Positions 35,907 through 44,778 of a stretch of DNA of 64,000 bases are shown one piece after another. Position numbers and translations under genes: made by a program. Position 1 is the stretch's first letter. Each line of letters starts with the position of its first letter. This DNA is from Falsiroseomonas frigidaquae (GTDB taxonomy: Bacteria; Pseudomonadota; Alphaproteobacteria; Acetobacterales; Acetobacteraceae), in assembly GCF_012163145.1 (NCBI RefSeq), contig NZ_JAAVTX010000007.1:310001-374000 (forward strand), read 5' to 3'. The notes beneath the pieces are model-generated. The model was not told the origin of the DNA. It ran no database searches and was given only the letters and a program-made list of their open reading frames with translations.

Positions 35907-36851
35907 TTACTCTGCCGCGAGCGGCAGCACCGGCGCGGTCTTCCAGCCATATTTTTCATCCAGCCCCAGCCTGCGCACGATGGCCAGGCCGCGCGCCAGA
36001 TGGTCCGGCTTCAGCCCGGTCAGCGGCCGCCGCAGGTCACCCGCCGGCAGCCCCACCGCCTGCATCAGCGACTTCACCGCCACCGGGTTGATGGCCGAAT
36101 AGGTGAAGTGCAGCAGCGGCAGCAGGCGCAGATAGGTCTCCCGGAACACCACGGACTGCGCCGGATCGGCCCAGGGGGTCGAAAGCTGTGCCATGCCGGC
36201 CGGGTCGATATTGCCGGTCATATTCGCCGTGCCATGCCCGCCGAGCGACATGGTGGGCACCACCAGGCCGAGGTTCGGGCTGTCGCAGCACATGATGGTC
36301 GCATCCGGCTGCGCCGCGCAGACCTGCGCCACCTGGCCGACGCGGGTGGTGCTTTCCTTCAGCACGACGATGTTCGGGTGCTTCATCAGCCGCAGCAGAT
36401 GGTCCCAATGCAGGTCGGACTTCACCCGCGGCGGGTTGTTGTAGATGCCGATCGGCAGTTCCACCGCATCCGCGCATTCGGCGAAGAAGGCCTCGATGTC
36501 ATCCTCCGGCGCGCAGATATAGGCCGGCGCCGCCAGGATCGCGCCATCGGCGCCGGCGGACTTGGCGTGCTTCAGATAGGCGATGGTGGCGGCGGTGCTG
36601 GTGCCGGTGCAGCCGTAGAACATCTTCATGCCGCCGGTCTTCATCTTGGCGGTCTTCTCGACGATCTCGCGCCGTTCCTCCGGCGTCAGCATGGAGACCT
36701 CGCCGGTCGAGCCCATGATCAGCACGGCGGAGGTGCCATTCTTCGCCTGCCAGTCGATCAGCGTGCGGAAGCCGCCGAAATCGATGCTGCCATCGGCATT
36801 GAAGGGGGTGATCAGGGCGACGAAGGACCCCTCGATCCGCATCTTGGTCAT
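35907..36851 (-). CDS. Dihydrodipicolinate synthase family aldolase/lyase
   Basis: TIM-barrel class I enzyme of about 314 residues. Schiff-base Lys165 is in NIVVLKEST and Tyr137 in GIYNNPP; LIMGSTGEVSMLTPEER is the pyruvate-binding loop. ATG 36851 gives GGAG at proper spacing, better than ATG 36857. The setting (Bug receptors, MocA oxidoreductase) points to a catabolic lyase, such as a keto-deoxy sugar acid or 4-hydroxy-2-oxo acid enzyme, rather than lysine synthesis. Divergent from a Bug receptor gene across 162 bp. Confidence 0.88.
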   Translation of the reverse strand: MTKMRIEGSFVALITPFNADGSIDFGGFRTLIDWQAKNGTSAVLIMGSTGEVSMLTPEERREIVEKTAKMKTGGMKMFYGCTGTSTAATIAYLKHAKSAGADGAILAAPAYICAPEDDIEAFFAECADAVELPIGIYNNPPRVKSDLHWDHLLRLMKHPNIVVLKESTTRVGQVAQVCAAQPDATIMCCDSPNLGLVVPTMSLGGHGTANMTGNIDPAGMAQLSTPWADPAQSVVFRETYLRLLPLLHFTYSAINPVAVKSLMQAVGLPAGDLRRPLTGLKPDHLARGLAIVRRLGLDEKYGWKTAPVLPLAAE

Positions 36852-37013
36852 CGGCATTCTCCACCTGGATCAGCGAGCGTAACGCGGTCCGCGGCGGCTG
36901 GAAATCACTGGCTCGCGCGGCGGGGCCATCTGAATTGCTTCCACATAGCGGGATTGGCCCTTCCGCAATCGTGGCGCCCGCGCAATTGTAGCGGCAATCG
37001 ACCGGAGCCAACC

Positions 37014-37994
37014 ATGCCCTCGCGCCGCAGCCTCCTCCGCGCCTCCTCCCTTCTGGGCCTGGCGCCGCTCACCACGCCGGCCCTGGCCCAGGCGCCCTGG
37101 CCGTCGCGGCCGATCACCATCGTGGTGCCCTTCCCGCCCGGCGGTTCGAACGATTTGCTGGCGCGGCCGGTGGCGTTGAAGCTGCAGCAGGCGCTGGGCG
37201 GCCACCCGGTGGTGGTGGAGAATCGCGGCGGCGCGGGCGGCACCGTGGGCGCCACCGCCGTGGCGCGCGCGCCGGCGGATGGGCACACGCTGATGTGGGG
37301 CCATGTCGGCACGTTGGCGGTGAATCCCTGGATCTACCCGAACCTGCCCTATGATCCGCTGCGCGACTTCGCCCCGGTGGCGCTGGTGGCCACCCTGCCC
37401 TCCATCCTGGCCGTCCACCCCTCCGTCCCCGCCCGCAGCGCGGCGGAGTTCATCGCGCTGGCCAAGGCCCGCCCCGGCTCCCTGGAATATGGCAGCGCCG
37501 GCAATGGCGCGGCTTCGCACATCACCATGGCCGCCTTCTGCGACGCGGCGGGGATCGAGCTGGTGCACGTGCCCTATCGCGGCAATGGCCCGATGCTGAC
37601 GGACCTGATCGCCGGCCGGCTGAAGGCCAGCTTCGCCGGTGCGCCGGTGGTGCTGCCCTCCACCCGCGACGACCGGCTGGTGGCGCTGGGAATGAGCGCG
37701 CTCACCCCCTCCGCCGCGCTGCCCGGCATCAAGCCGATCGCCGAGGCGCTGCCGGGCTTCGAGGTGGTGCAGTGGCACGGGCTGGTCGCGCCCGCCGCGA
37801 CGCCGCGGGAGGTGATCGCGAAGATCAACGCCGCGGTGAACGGCCTGCTCAACGACGCCGACCTCAAGACCCGCCTGACCACGGAAGGCGCCGACCCGGC
37901 CCCGCGCACGCCGGAGGCCTTCCGGACCCTGATCACCAGCGAGCTGGAGCGGTTTCGCGTGCTGATCGGCCGCGCCGGCATCAAGGCGGATTGA
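37014..37994 (+). CDS. Bug-family tripartite tricarboxylate transporter receptor
   Basis: Periplasmic solute receptor, 326 residues. The leader RRSLLRASSLLGLAPL ends near ALAQ, then WPSRPITIVVPFPPGGSND, the hallmark Bug ligand loop, and ENRGGAGGTVGA and VPYRGNGPMLTDL follow. No TctA/TctB membrane genes are linked, as is usual for the many orphan Bug receptors. Start ATG 37014 fits the signal peptide. Ligand is probably a carboxylate or aromatic acid. Confidence 0.92.
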   Translation: MPSRRSLLRASSLLGLAPLTTPALAQAPWPSRPITIVVPFPPGGSNDLLARPVALKLQQALGGHPVVVENRGGAGGTVGATAVARAPADGHTLMWGHVGTLAVNPWIYPNLPYDPLRDFAPVALVATLPSILAVHPSVPARSAAEFIALAKARPGSLEYGSAGNGAASHITMAAFCDAAGIELVHVPYRGNGPMLTDLIAGRLKASFAGAPVVLPSTRDDRLVALGMSALTPSAALPGIKPIAEALPGFEVVQWHGLVAPAATPREVIAKINAAVNGLLNDADLKTRLTTEGADPAPRTPEAFRTLITSELERFRVLIGRAGIKAD

Positions 37995-37998
37995 TCGC

Positions 37999-38979
37999 TT
38001 GCTGACACTGACCGTCGCCTGCGCCCCCTATGACCGGGTGCGGGCCTTGTTCGATGGCCGCGTGACGATTCCCGGCCTGCGGCTGGTGCAGGTGCCGATT
38101 CATTCGGAGCAGAGCTTTCCGCGCGCCTTCACCCGCGCGGAATTCGATGTGACGGAGCTGTCGCTGTCGTCCCACCTGCTGCAGGTATCCCGCGGCGAGG
38201 CGGCCTACGCCGCCATCCCGGCCTTCGTCTCCCGCGCCTTCCGGCACGGCTGCATCTATCTGCGCGCCGGGGCGGGCATCGCCGGGCCGAAGGACCTGGA
38301 GGGGCGGCGCGTCGGCATTCCGGAGTACCAGATGACGCTCGGCCTGTGGCTGCGCGGCATATTGGCGGATGACCACGGCGTGGATGTGAACGGCATCGCC
38401 TGGCGCACCGCCGGCACCAATGCGGCCGGCCGGCGCGAGCGCCTGCCGCTGGAACTGCCGCCCGGGATGGATGTGCAGCCCATCGCGGGCACGCTGAACG
38501 AGGCGCTGCTGGCCGGCGAGATCGACGCCATCCTGTCCCCCACCGAGCCCGCCGCCTTCGCCGCCGGCGACCCGCGCGTGACGCGGCTGTTTCCCGACCC
38601 GCGTGCCGCCGCCATCGCCTATCACCGCCGCACCGGCTTCCACCCGATCATGCACCTGATCGGCATCCGCCAGGACATCCTGGCGCGCGATCCCGCCCTC
38701 GCCCCACGCCTGACCGCGGCCTTCGCCGAGGCGAAGCGCCTGGCGCTGGCGGATATCGAGGCCGATCTGCGGCATTCCTCCCTGACCCAGATGCTGCCCT
38801 TCCACGCCGAGGAATGGGCCGCCACCAAGGCCCTGCTCGGCCCCGACCCCTGGACCTACGGCATCGCCGCCAACCGGGCGGAGCTGGAGGCGATCTGCCG
38901 CTGGTCGCACGCGCAGCATTTGTCGCGGCGCCTTCTGGCGGTGGAGGAAGTCTTTGCCGAGGGAGTTCAGGACAGTTGA
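37999..38979 (+). CDS. 4,5-dihydroxyphthalate decarboxylase-like protein
   Basis: 326 residues resembling phthalate-pathway 4,5-dihydroxyphthalate decarboxylase, whose fold is that of a type 2 solute-binding protein: TVACAPYDRVRALFDGRV at the start, FDVTELSLSSHLLQVSRGE near 49, and GFHPIMHLIGIRQDILAR near 212. No signal peptide, so it is cytoplasmic. TTG 37999 is the likely start, 4 bp after the Bug gene. True substrate uncertain; homologues annotated as ABC receptors are common. Confidence 0.8.
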   Translation: MLTLTVACAPYDRVRALFDGRVTIPGLRLVQVPIHSEQSFPRAFTRAEFDVTELSLSSHLLQVSRGEAAYAAIPAFVSRAFRHGCIYLRAGAGIAGPKDLEGRRVGIPEYQMTLGLWLRGILADDHGVDVNGIAWRTAGTNAAGRRERLPLELPPGMDVQPIAGTLNEALLAGEIDAILSPTEPAAFAAGDPRVTRLFPDPRAAAIAYHRRTGFHPIMHLIGIRQDILARDPALAPRLTAAFAEAKRLALADIEADLRHSSLTQMLPFHAEEWAATKALLGPDPWTYGIAANRAELEAICRWSHAQHLSRRLLAVEEVFAEGVQDS

Positions 38980-39007
38980 TCATCCGCACTGCAGGAGACC
39001 CCACGCC

Positions 39008-40015
39008 ATGATAAGCGCCGCCATCATCGGCCTCGGAAGTTGGGGCCAGCACCTGGTTCGCTGCGTGGGGCCGGACAGCCAGCTCATCCGCTTCACCGCC
39101 TTCGCCACCCGCACGCCGGACAAGGCACGCGACTTCGCCGCCGCGCATGGCCTGCGCCAGATCGACAGCTACGAGGCGGCGCTGGCGGACCCGGAGATCG
39201 ATGCGGTGGTGCTCGCCACGCCGCATCGCCAACACACCGGCCAGATCGTCGCCGCCGCCGCCGCCGGCAAGCATGTGTTCACGGAAAAGCCGCTGGGCGT
39301 GAGCGTGGAGGAAGCGCAGCGCGCCGCGCAGGCCTGCGCCGATGCCGGCGTCACGCTCGGCGTCGGCTACAACTGGCGCTTCCAGCCGGCGCTGCAGGCG
39401 ATCCATCGCATGATCGAGGACGGCACGCTCGGCCGCGTGCTGCATCTCGAGGGCAACTTCTGCGGCCCCAGCGCCTATCGCTTCCCGCAGGGCCATTGGC
39501 GGCATGACCGCGCGGAGGGCCCCGCCGGAGGCATGACCGGGCGCGGCGTGCATGTGGTGGATGCCATGCTCTACCTCGCCGGGCCGATCGAGCAGGTGAC
39601 GGCGCAGAGCTACCGCCTGGTGCAGGATTTCGGCATGGACGACACGACTTCCATGCTGCTGCGCTTCGCCAGCGGCGCAACCGGCTATCTCGGCACGGTC
39701 ATCGCGACCGCCGAGACCTGGCGCATGCAGGTCTTCGGCAGCAAGGCCTGGGTCTCCGTCGGCGATGTCGAGCACCTGACCACCTGGGACCTGACCGTTT
39801 GCCGCATCGACCCGGACAACGTCACGGTGAAGCAGCGGCCGGAGGTGATCACCTTCCAGAAGACCGGCACCGAACGCGCGGAGCTGGAGCATTTCGCGGA
39901 GCACGCCCTGGGACGCCAGGCGCTCGCCCGGCCCGGCGGCGACGCGGTGCATAATGTCGAGGTGCTGGAGGCGATCATGGCCTCCATCCAATCCCAGGGT
40001 CCGGTTCGCATCTGA
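39008..40015 (+). CDS. Gfo/Idh/MocA family oxidoreductase
   Basis: NAD(P)-dependent sugar/cyclitol-type dehydrogenase of 335 residues. Rossmann motif IIGLGSWGQH, then TPHRQHTGQIVAAAAAGKHV and FTEKPLG with the conserved lysine, and a C-terminal alpha/beta domain (GMTGRGVHVVDAMLYL, with the His of the active site). It lies 28 bp after the decarboxylase-like gene and abuts the next Bug gene. A role in dehydrogenating an imported hydroxy-acid or dihydro-phthalate analogue is plausible but inferred. Confidence 0.9.
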   Translation: MISAAIIGLGSWGQHLVRCVGPDSQLIRFTAFATRTPDKARDFAAAHGLRQIDSYEAALADPEIDAVVLATPHRQHTGQIVAAAAAGKHVFTEKPLGVSVEEAQRAAQACADAGVTLGVGYNWRFQPALQAIHRMIEDGTLGRVLHLEGNFCGPSAYRFPQGHWRHDRAEGPAGGMTGRGVHVVDAMLYLAGPIEQVTAQSYRLVQDFGMDDTTSMLLRFASGATGYLGTVIATAETWRMQVFGSKAWVSVGDVEHLTTWDLTVCRIDPDNVTVKQRPEVITFQKTGTERAELEHFAEHALGRQALARPGGDAVHNVEVLEAIMASIQSQGPVRI

Positions 40016-40032
40016 TGGAGGAGGTTCTTCGC

Positions 40033-41025
40033 ATGGCCAGACTCACACGGCGTCACCTCATCGGCGCGGCCGCCCTCGCGCTTCCCGCCACGGCCCGCGC
40101 CCAGGGTGCCCAGGGGGCGGAGGATTATCCGAACCGGCCGGTGCGCGCCGTCGTCCCCTCGCCGCCTGGCGGGCCGCCGGACCTCATCCTGCGGGCGATC
40201 GCGCCGCGCATGTCGGCCGCGCTCGGCCAACCGGTGGTCACCGAAAACCGCCCCGGCGCCGGCGGCGTCATCGGCACCTCCTACGTCGCGCGGCAGCCGG
40301 CGGATGGCTACACATGGCTGTTCACCACCGCGTCCCACGTCAACACGCCGCCCTTCAACCCGAACGTCAATTTCGACCCGATCGGCGACTTCACCCATGT
40401 GACGCTGGCGGTGCAGAATTTCGGCCAGGCGCTGGTGGTGCATCCCAGCGTGCAGGCCACCACGCTGGCGGAGCTGATCGCGCTGGCGAAGCGCGAGCCG
40501 GGGCGGCTGACCTACGCCAATGCCGGCAACGGCACCGCCAGCCACATCCCGGCGGAGCTGATGAAGTCGATGGCCGGGGTGGACGTGCTGTCCATCCCCT
40601 ATCGCGGCGTGGCGGAAGCGGTGGCGGACCTGCTTTCCGGCCGCGTGGACATGTTCTTCGTCGGCACCAACGTGGCGCTGGAGCATGTCCGCGCCGGCCG
40701 CCTGCGCGCCATCGCGCTGACCGGCGCACGGCGCTGGAAGGGAATGCCGGAGGTACCGACCATGCAGGAAGGCGGCATTGCCGGCTTCAACGTGGTGAAC
40801 TGGTTCGGCCTTTGGATGCCCGCGGGCGCCCCCGCCGCGATCGTGCGGAAGGTGCATGCCGCCGTGGCGACGGCGGTGGCGGACCCGGAGGTGATGCGGC
40901 AGTTCGACACCCAGGGCCTGCAGGGCATCGCCATGCCACCGGCCGAGTTCCAGGGCTTCGTCGCCGACCAGGCGCGGCTGGCGCAGGAGATCGGCCGCCG
41001 CGTCAACAGCGCCCCGGCCCGCTGA
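40033..41025 (+). CDS. Bug-family tripartite tricarboxylate transporter receptor
   Basis: 330 residues. GGAGGAGG at 40017-40024 sets the start at ATG 40033 rather than ATG 40015. Leader RRHLIGAAALALPATARAQ, then YPNRPVRAVVPSPPGGPPD, ENRPGAGGVIGTSYVA and IPYRGVAEAVADLLSGRVD, all Bug hallmarks. The last gene of a plus-strand run with the decarboxylase-like and MocA genes, suggesting the receptor delivers their substrate. Confidence 0.92.
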   Translation: MARLTRRHLIGAAALALPATARAQGAQGAEDYPNRPVRAVVPSPPGGPPDLILRAIAPRMSAALGQPVVTENRPGAGGVIGTSYVARQPADGYTWLFTTASHVNTPPFNPNVNFDPIGDFTHVTLAVQNFGQALVVHPSVQATTLAELIALAKREPGRLTYANAGNGTASHIPAELMKSMAGVDVLSIPYRGVAEAVADLLSGRVDMFFVGTNVALEHVRAGRLRAIALTGARRWKGMPEVPTMQEGGIAGFNVVNWFGLWMPAGAPAAIVRKVHAAVATAVADPEVMRQFDTQGLQGIAMPPAEFQGFVADQARLAQEIGRRVNSAPAR

Positions 41026-41029
41026 AGCC

Positions 41030-41088
41030 GGCGCAGCGCTGCGCCCGAAAGCGTGACAATGCGGATGGCTGCCGCCACGCGCGGCGGC
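41030..41088. terminator. Two GC-rich stems after the Bug receptor gene
   Basis: GGCGCAGCGCTGCGCC (41030-41045) is a perfect 16-bp palindrome starting 5 bp after the stop codon. GCCGCC-acgcgc-GGCGGC (41071-41088) follows. No T-run accompanies them. Their position after the stop suggests a weak or factor-assisted transcript end, or mRNA 3' protection. Confidence 0.45.
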
Positions 41089-41143
41089 GCCTAGCCTTCC
41101 CCTGCCCGGCTGAACAGCCCGGGCCAAGGGAAGGAAACGCAAG

Positions 41144-42277
41144 ATGCACCGAACCCGAATCTGGGGGCGCAGCCTGCTGGGCGCCTGCGCCGCCCTGTTT
41201 CTCCTCGCCTCGCCAGGTCATGCACAGACCGCGCATGACCATGCGGAGGTTCCACCGAACTTCCAGGTGGACCCGTTCTGGCCGAAGACCCTGCCCAACA
41301 ACTGGATCATCGGCGCGGTCGCCGGGGTCGCGGTGGACCGGCGGGACCACATCTGGATCATCCATCGGCCATCCACCCTGGCGCCCCGCCAGGTGCTGGC
41401 AGCCACCAATCCGCCGCAGACGCTGTGCTGCGTCGCCGCGCCGCCCGTGCTGGTCTTCGACATGTCGGGCAATCTGCTCCGGTCCTGGGGCGGGCCGGGC
41501 GAGGGCTATGAATGGCCGCAGAGCGAGCACGGCATCTATGTGGATGCGGAGGACAATGTCTGGCTCGCCGGCAATGGTCCGCGTGACCACCAGATCCTGA
41601 AGTTCCACCTCGATGGCCGCTTCCAGATGCAGATCGGCCGCGCCGGCGCTTCCTCCGGCAGCAACGACACGCAGAACCTGAACCGCCCCGCGGATACCGA
41701 GGTCGATGTCCAGGCAAGGGAGTTGTTCGTGGCGGATGGCTACGGCAATCGCCGCATCATCGTCTTCGACAGCGACACCGGTGCCTACAAGCGGCACTGG
41801 GGTGCCTATGGCGAGCGGCCAAACGATGACCCGCAACCCGCCTTCGACCCGGCGCAACCGCCTTCCCGCAGCTTCGCGAACCCGGTGCACTGCGTACGGC
41901 TGACGCGCGACGGGCTGGTCTATGTCTGCGACCGCGTGAACAACCGCGTGCAGGTGTTCCGCCGCGACGGCAGCTTCGTCTCGGAATTCTTCGTGGCGCG
42001 GCAGACGCGGCTGAACGGCGCCATCGCGGATCTGGTGCCCTCGCCGGATGCGGACCAGGCGTATCTGTTCAGCGTGGACAATACCAACAGCGTCGCCCGC
42101 GTGCTGCGCCGGCGGGACGGGGAGGTGCTGTCCACCTTTGGCCGCATGGGCCGCTACGCCGGCCAGTTCATGGTGCCGCACAACGTCGCGGTCGACAGCC
42201 AGGGCAACCTCTATATCTCGGAGGTCGATACCGGCCAGCGGGTGCAGCGCTTCCGCCGCACCGATCCCCTGCCCTGA
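41144..42277 (+). CDS. Secreted NHL-repeat beta-propeller protein
   Basis: 377 residues with a signal peptide (LLGACAALFLLASPGHAQ). Repeated blades are recognisable: GVAVDRRDHIWIIHRP, GIYVDAEDNVWLAGNG, VDVQARELFVADGYGNRRI, RDGLVYVCDRVNNRVQVF, and NVAVDSQGNLYISEVDTGQRVQRF. Related to peptidyl-glycine lyase-like NHL proteins. A Cys-Cys pair (TLCCVAAPP) lies near residue 88. Periplasmic; possibly a lactonase, lyase or binding protein of this catabolic cluster. Separated from the Bug gene by 118 bp and preceded by an AAGGAA site. Confidence 0.85.
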   Translation: MHRTRIWGRSLLGACAALFLLASPGHAQTAHDHAEVPPNFQVDPFWPKTLPNNWIIGAVAGVAVDRRDHIWIIHRPSTLAPRQVLAATNPPQTLCCVAAPPVLVFDMSGNLLRSWGGPGEGYEWPQSEHGIYVDAEDNVWLAGNGPRDHQILKFHLDGRFQMQIGRAGASSGSNDTQNLNRPADTEVDVQARELFVADGYGNRRIIVFDSDTGAYKRHWGAYGERPNDDPQPAFDPAQPPSRSFANPVHCVRLTRDGLVYVCDRVNNRVQVFRRDGSFVSEFFVARQTRLNGAIADLVPSPDADQAYLFSVDNTNSVARVLRRRDGEVLSTFGRMGRYAGQFMVPHNVAVDSQGNLYISEVDTGQRVQRFRRTDPLP

Positions 42278-42318
42278 AGACCAGGGAATGCCGCCGCGCA
42301 GCCGCGCGGCGGCACGCC

Positions 42319-43302
42319 TCAGCGCGGCTCGATGCCCGCGGCGCGGACGATGGGCGCGAAGCCGGCGATCTCGGAGCGCACGAATTCGGTGTAGCTTTCC
42401 GGCGTGCTTTCCGGCGGCGGCGAGCCCGTCAGTTCCTCGAAACGGCTGATCATGGCCGGCTGGGCCAGCGATTCGCGAATCACGGCGGCCAGCCGGGTGA
42501 CGATCGGGGCCGGCAGGCGGGCCGGGCCGGAAATGCCGAACCAGGCCGAATTCACCACGTCCACGCCGCTTTCCTTCAGGGTCGGCAGGTCCGGGAAGCG
42601 ACCGGAGCGGGTGGCGGAGGATACCGCCATGGCACGCACGCTGCCATTGGCGATGTGCGGCGCGGCGGAAGGCAGGCTGTCCATCATCGCGGGCACCACG
42701 CCGGCGATGGTGTCCGTCATCGCCGGGCCGGCGCCGCGATAGGGGATCGGCGTGACCCGGATGCCCAGCGCCATGCCCAGCCGCACGCCCGTCAGGTGGC
42801 TGGAACTGCCGATGCCGGAGACCGCGAAGTCGATCTCCCCGGCGCGGCGCACATGGGCGATGAACTGCTCCAGATTCTGCGCCGGATGGTTCTTGGTCAC
42901 CACCAGGACGGAGGGGCTGGTCACCACCAGCGCCACATGGGTGAAGTCGCCCATCGGGTCATAGGGCAGGCTCGGGTACAGGCTCGGCGAGACGCCATGC
43001 GAGCCGCTGTTCGACATTAAAAGGGTCAGCCCATCCGGCTCCGCCTGCGCCACCACGGCGGCGCCGATGGTGGCGCCGGCGCCGGGCCGGTTCTCCACCA
43101 CCACTGTCTGGCCCAGGCGCTGGCCGATCTGCTCCGCCACCAGGCGGGCCATCACATCCGTGGTGCCGCCGGGCGCATAGGGCACCACCAGGCGGATCGG
43201 GCGGGACGGCCAGGCGGCCTGCGCCAAGGCGGGGCGGACGATGGCGGGCGCGGCCAGTGCCGCCAGGGGCAGGGCGAGCGCAATACGTCGCGAAATGGTC
43301 AT
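42319..43302 (-). CDS. Bug-family tripartite tricarboxylate transporter receptor
   Basis: 327 residues from ATG 43302; leader ISRRIALALPLAALAAPAIV, then WPSRPIRLVVPYAPGGTTD, ENRPGAGATIGAAVVA, and IPYRGAGPAMTDTIAG. Third Bug receptor in 6 kb but on the opposite strand, converging on the NHL gene, so it is a separate transcription unit. No TctAB partners nearby. Confidence 0.92.
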   Translation of the reverse strand: MTISRRIALALPLAALAAPAIVRPALAQAAWPSRPIRLVVPYAPGGTTDVMARLVAEQIGQRLGQTVVVENRPGAGATIGAAVVAQAEPDGLTLLMSNSGSHGVSPSLYPSLPYDPMGDFTHVALVVTSPSVLVVTKNHPAQNLEQFIAHVRRAGEIDFAVSGIGSSSHLTGVRLGMALGIRVTPIPYRGAGPAMTDTIAGVVPAMMDSLPSAAPHIANGSVRAMAVSSATRSGRFPDLPTLKESGVDVVNSAWFGISGPARLPAPIVTRLAAVIRESLAQPAMISRFEELTGSPPPESTPESYTEFVRSEIAGFAPIVRAAGIEPR

Positions 43303-43452
43303 GGCAGCATCTCCTCCGCTGGGCCATGCGCGGCCCTTGGGGCGGATGATCGCCGCGATTGGCCCGCAAGCCAAGCCGGGATGCAACCGGTGGCCCAGAT
43401 GCAGGCCCTCATGAGGCCTGCATGCGGTCCCGGACGACCCCGGCGAAGGCCG

Positions 43453-43614
43453 TCAGAGGCGGCCGAGCACCAGCAGCACCAGCACGATGACCAGCACGGT
43501 GCCGAGCAGCCCCATGCCGCCATGGCCGAAGCCGTAGCCATAACCGCCGAAGCGACCGCTGACGCCGCCGAGCAGCACCAGGATCAGCACGATGAGGAGG
43601 ATTGTCCCGAGCAT
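43453..43614 (-). CDS. DUF3309 family small membrane protein
   Basis: 53 codons from ATG 43614 to TGA 43453-43455. Two hydrophobic segments (MLGTILLIVLILVLLGG and LLGTVLVIVLVLLVLGRL) flank a Gly/Tyr/Phe-rich loop (RFGGYGYGFGHGG). This is the layout of DUF3309, small inner-membrane proteins of unknown role found in many proteobacteria. It lies 13 bp after the next small gene on the same strand. Confidence 0.85.
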   Translation of the reverse strand: MLGTILLIVLILVLLGGVSGRFGGYGYGFGHGGMGLLGTVLVIVLVLLVLGRL

Positions 43615-43627
43615 GTGGCGGCCCCCC

Positions 43628-43771
43628 TCAGCGCGTTTCGACGGTGATGCCGCGGCCGCCCACGGTGAGGTCGATGCCGCTGCGGTTCTGCTCCTGGTAC
43701 GCCCAATAGCCGAGTGCGCCGACGGCGATCAGCAGCACGCCAAGGACGGGATAAAGCAGGTTTCGGCTCAT
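43628..43771 (-). CDS. Small single-span membrane protein
   Basis: 47 residues from ATG 43771: one membrane helix (LLYPVLGVLLIAVGALGYWAY) followed by a short periplasmic or cytoplasmic tail QEQNRSGIDLTVGGRGITVETR. Similar tiny proteins exist in alphaproteobacteria without known function. Upstream in-frame ATGs (43783, 43792) are possible starts; none has a clear ribosome site. Probably co-transcribed with the DUF3309 gene. Confidence 0.6.
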   Translation of the reverse strand: MSRNLLYPVLGVLLIAVGALGYWAYQEQNRSGIDLTVGGRGITVETR

Positions 43772-43819
43772 CGGGCGGTCCATCCATCTCATTTGCCGCG
43801 ACGACATCGCCGCGGTTTC

Positions 43820-43839
43820 CCGCGACGTCACCGTCGCGG
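43820..43839. repeat. 8-bp stem hairpin downstream of yebC-like gene
   Basis: CCGCGACG-TCAC-CGTCGCGG is a perfect 8-bp stem with a 4-nt loop in the gap between the YebC-like gene (stop at 43903) and the small membrane protein gene. No T-run follows on the minus-strand transcript. It may separate the two transcription units. Confidence 0.45.
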
Positions 43840-43902
43840 TTGAGAACAGATCGCTCGTTGCGCGTCCTGGTTCATCAGATAACGTGTTTGTAATGGTGAA
43901 GC

Positions 43903-44652
43903 TCAGGCGCTGAGCCGCTCCATCGCCGCCGCATCGACCTCGAAATTCGCATAGACGTTCTGCACGTCGTCATGCTCGTCGAGAATATCCAGCAGCTTCA
44001 GCACCTCCCGCGCCCGCTCCTCGTCCAGGTCCACGGTGGTGGAGGGCCACCACTCCAGCTTGGCGGCCTCCGCGGTGCCGAACCTGGCCTCCAGCGCGTC
44101 GCGCACGGCGGCGAAATCCTCCACCGCGCAGGACACCTCATGGCCGTCCTCGGTGCTCTCGACATCGCCGGCGCCGGCCTCGATGGCGGCCTCCAGCATG
44201 GTGTCGGCATCCGCCGCATTGGCCGGGTAGCGCAGCACGCCCTTGCGCTCGAACTGGAAGGCCACCGAGTTCGTCTCGCCCAGAGCACCGCCATTCTTGG
44301 CGAAGATGGAGCGCAGGTCGCCGCCGGTGCGGTTGCGGTTGTCGGTTAGCGCCTCGACGATCACGGCGATGCCATAGGGGCCGTAGCCCTCGTAGCGCAT
44401 CTCCTGGTAGTCCTCGCCCACCCCGGCGGTGGCGGCGCGCTTGATGGCGCGGTCGATGGTGTCGCGCGTCATGTTCGCCACCAGCGCCGCCTTCACCGCG
44501 GCGCGCAGGCGCGGATTCATCGCCGGATCGGGCAGGCCCTGCTTGGCACTGACGGAAATCTCCCGGATCAGCTTGCCGAAGGCCGCGGCCTTCTTGGCCC
44601 CCTGCGCCGCCTTGCGGTGCATGATGTTCTTCGCGTGCGAATGGCCGGCCAT
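43903..44652 (-). CDS. YebC/PmpR family protein
   Basis: 249 residues, full length. It opens with [21 protein letters not shown], the family hallmark (shown in part), then [39 protein letters not shown] and [13 protein letters not shown]. Members are described as DNA-binding regulators (PmpR) or as translation factors relieving stalling at proline runs. In many genomes it neighbours ruvC; that is not so here. Divergent from the GGDEF-EAL gene. Confidence 0.94.
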   Translation of the reverse strand: MAGHSHAKNIMHRKAAQGAKKAAAFGKLIREISVSAKQGLPDPAMNPRLRAAVKAALVANMTRDTIDRAIKRAATAGVGEDYQEMRYEGYGPYGIAVIVEALTDNRNRTGGDLRSIFAKNGGALGETNSVAFQFERKGVLRYPANAADADTMLEAAIEAGAGDVESTEDGHEVSCAVEDFAAVRDALEARFGTAEAAKLEWWPSTTVDLDEERAREVLKLLDILDEHDDVQNVYANFEVDAAAMERLSA

Positions 44653-44778
44653 GGCCTGGTTCTCCGTGTTTCTGTCTAGCTGGCGGGGCGCTGCTATACC
44701 GGCGCGCGGCACTCCGCGGCAAATTCCGTCATGCCCGCCTTCAACGTGCGGTTCACAAATCCGGTCCAGAATGGCCGC

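Noticed and set aside
34596-37013. Long N-terminal extension in frame with the Bug receptor at 37014
   Set aside because: The extension runs antisense to sorA and the DapA-like gene; the true protein begins at a signal peptide at 37014.
37999-38979. Assignment as a plain ABC/NMT1 receptor
   Set aside because: No signal peptide is present and the N-terminal pattern fits the 4,5-dihydroxyphthalate decarboxylase-like group better, though certainty is limited.
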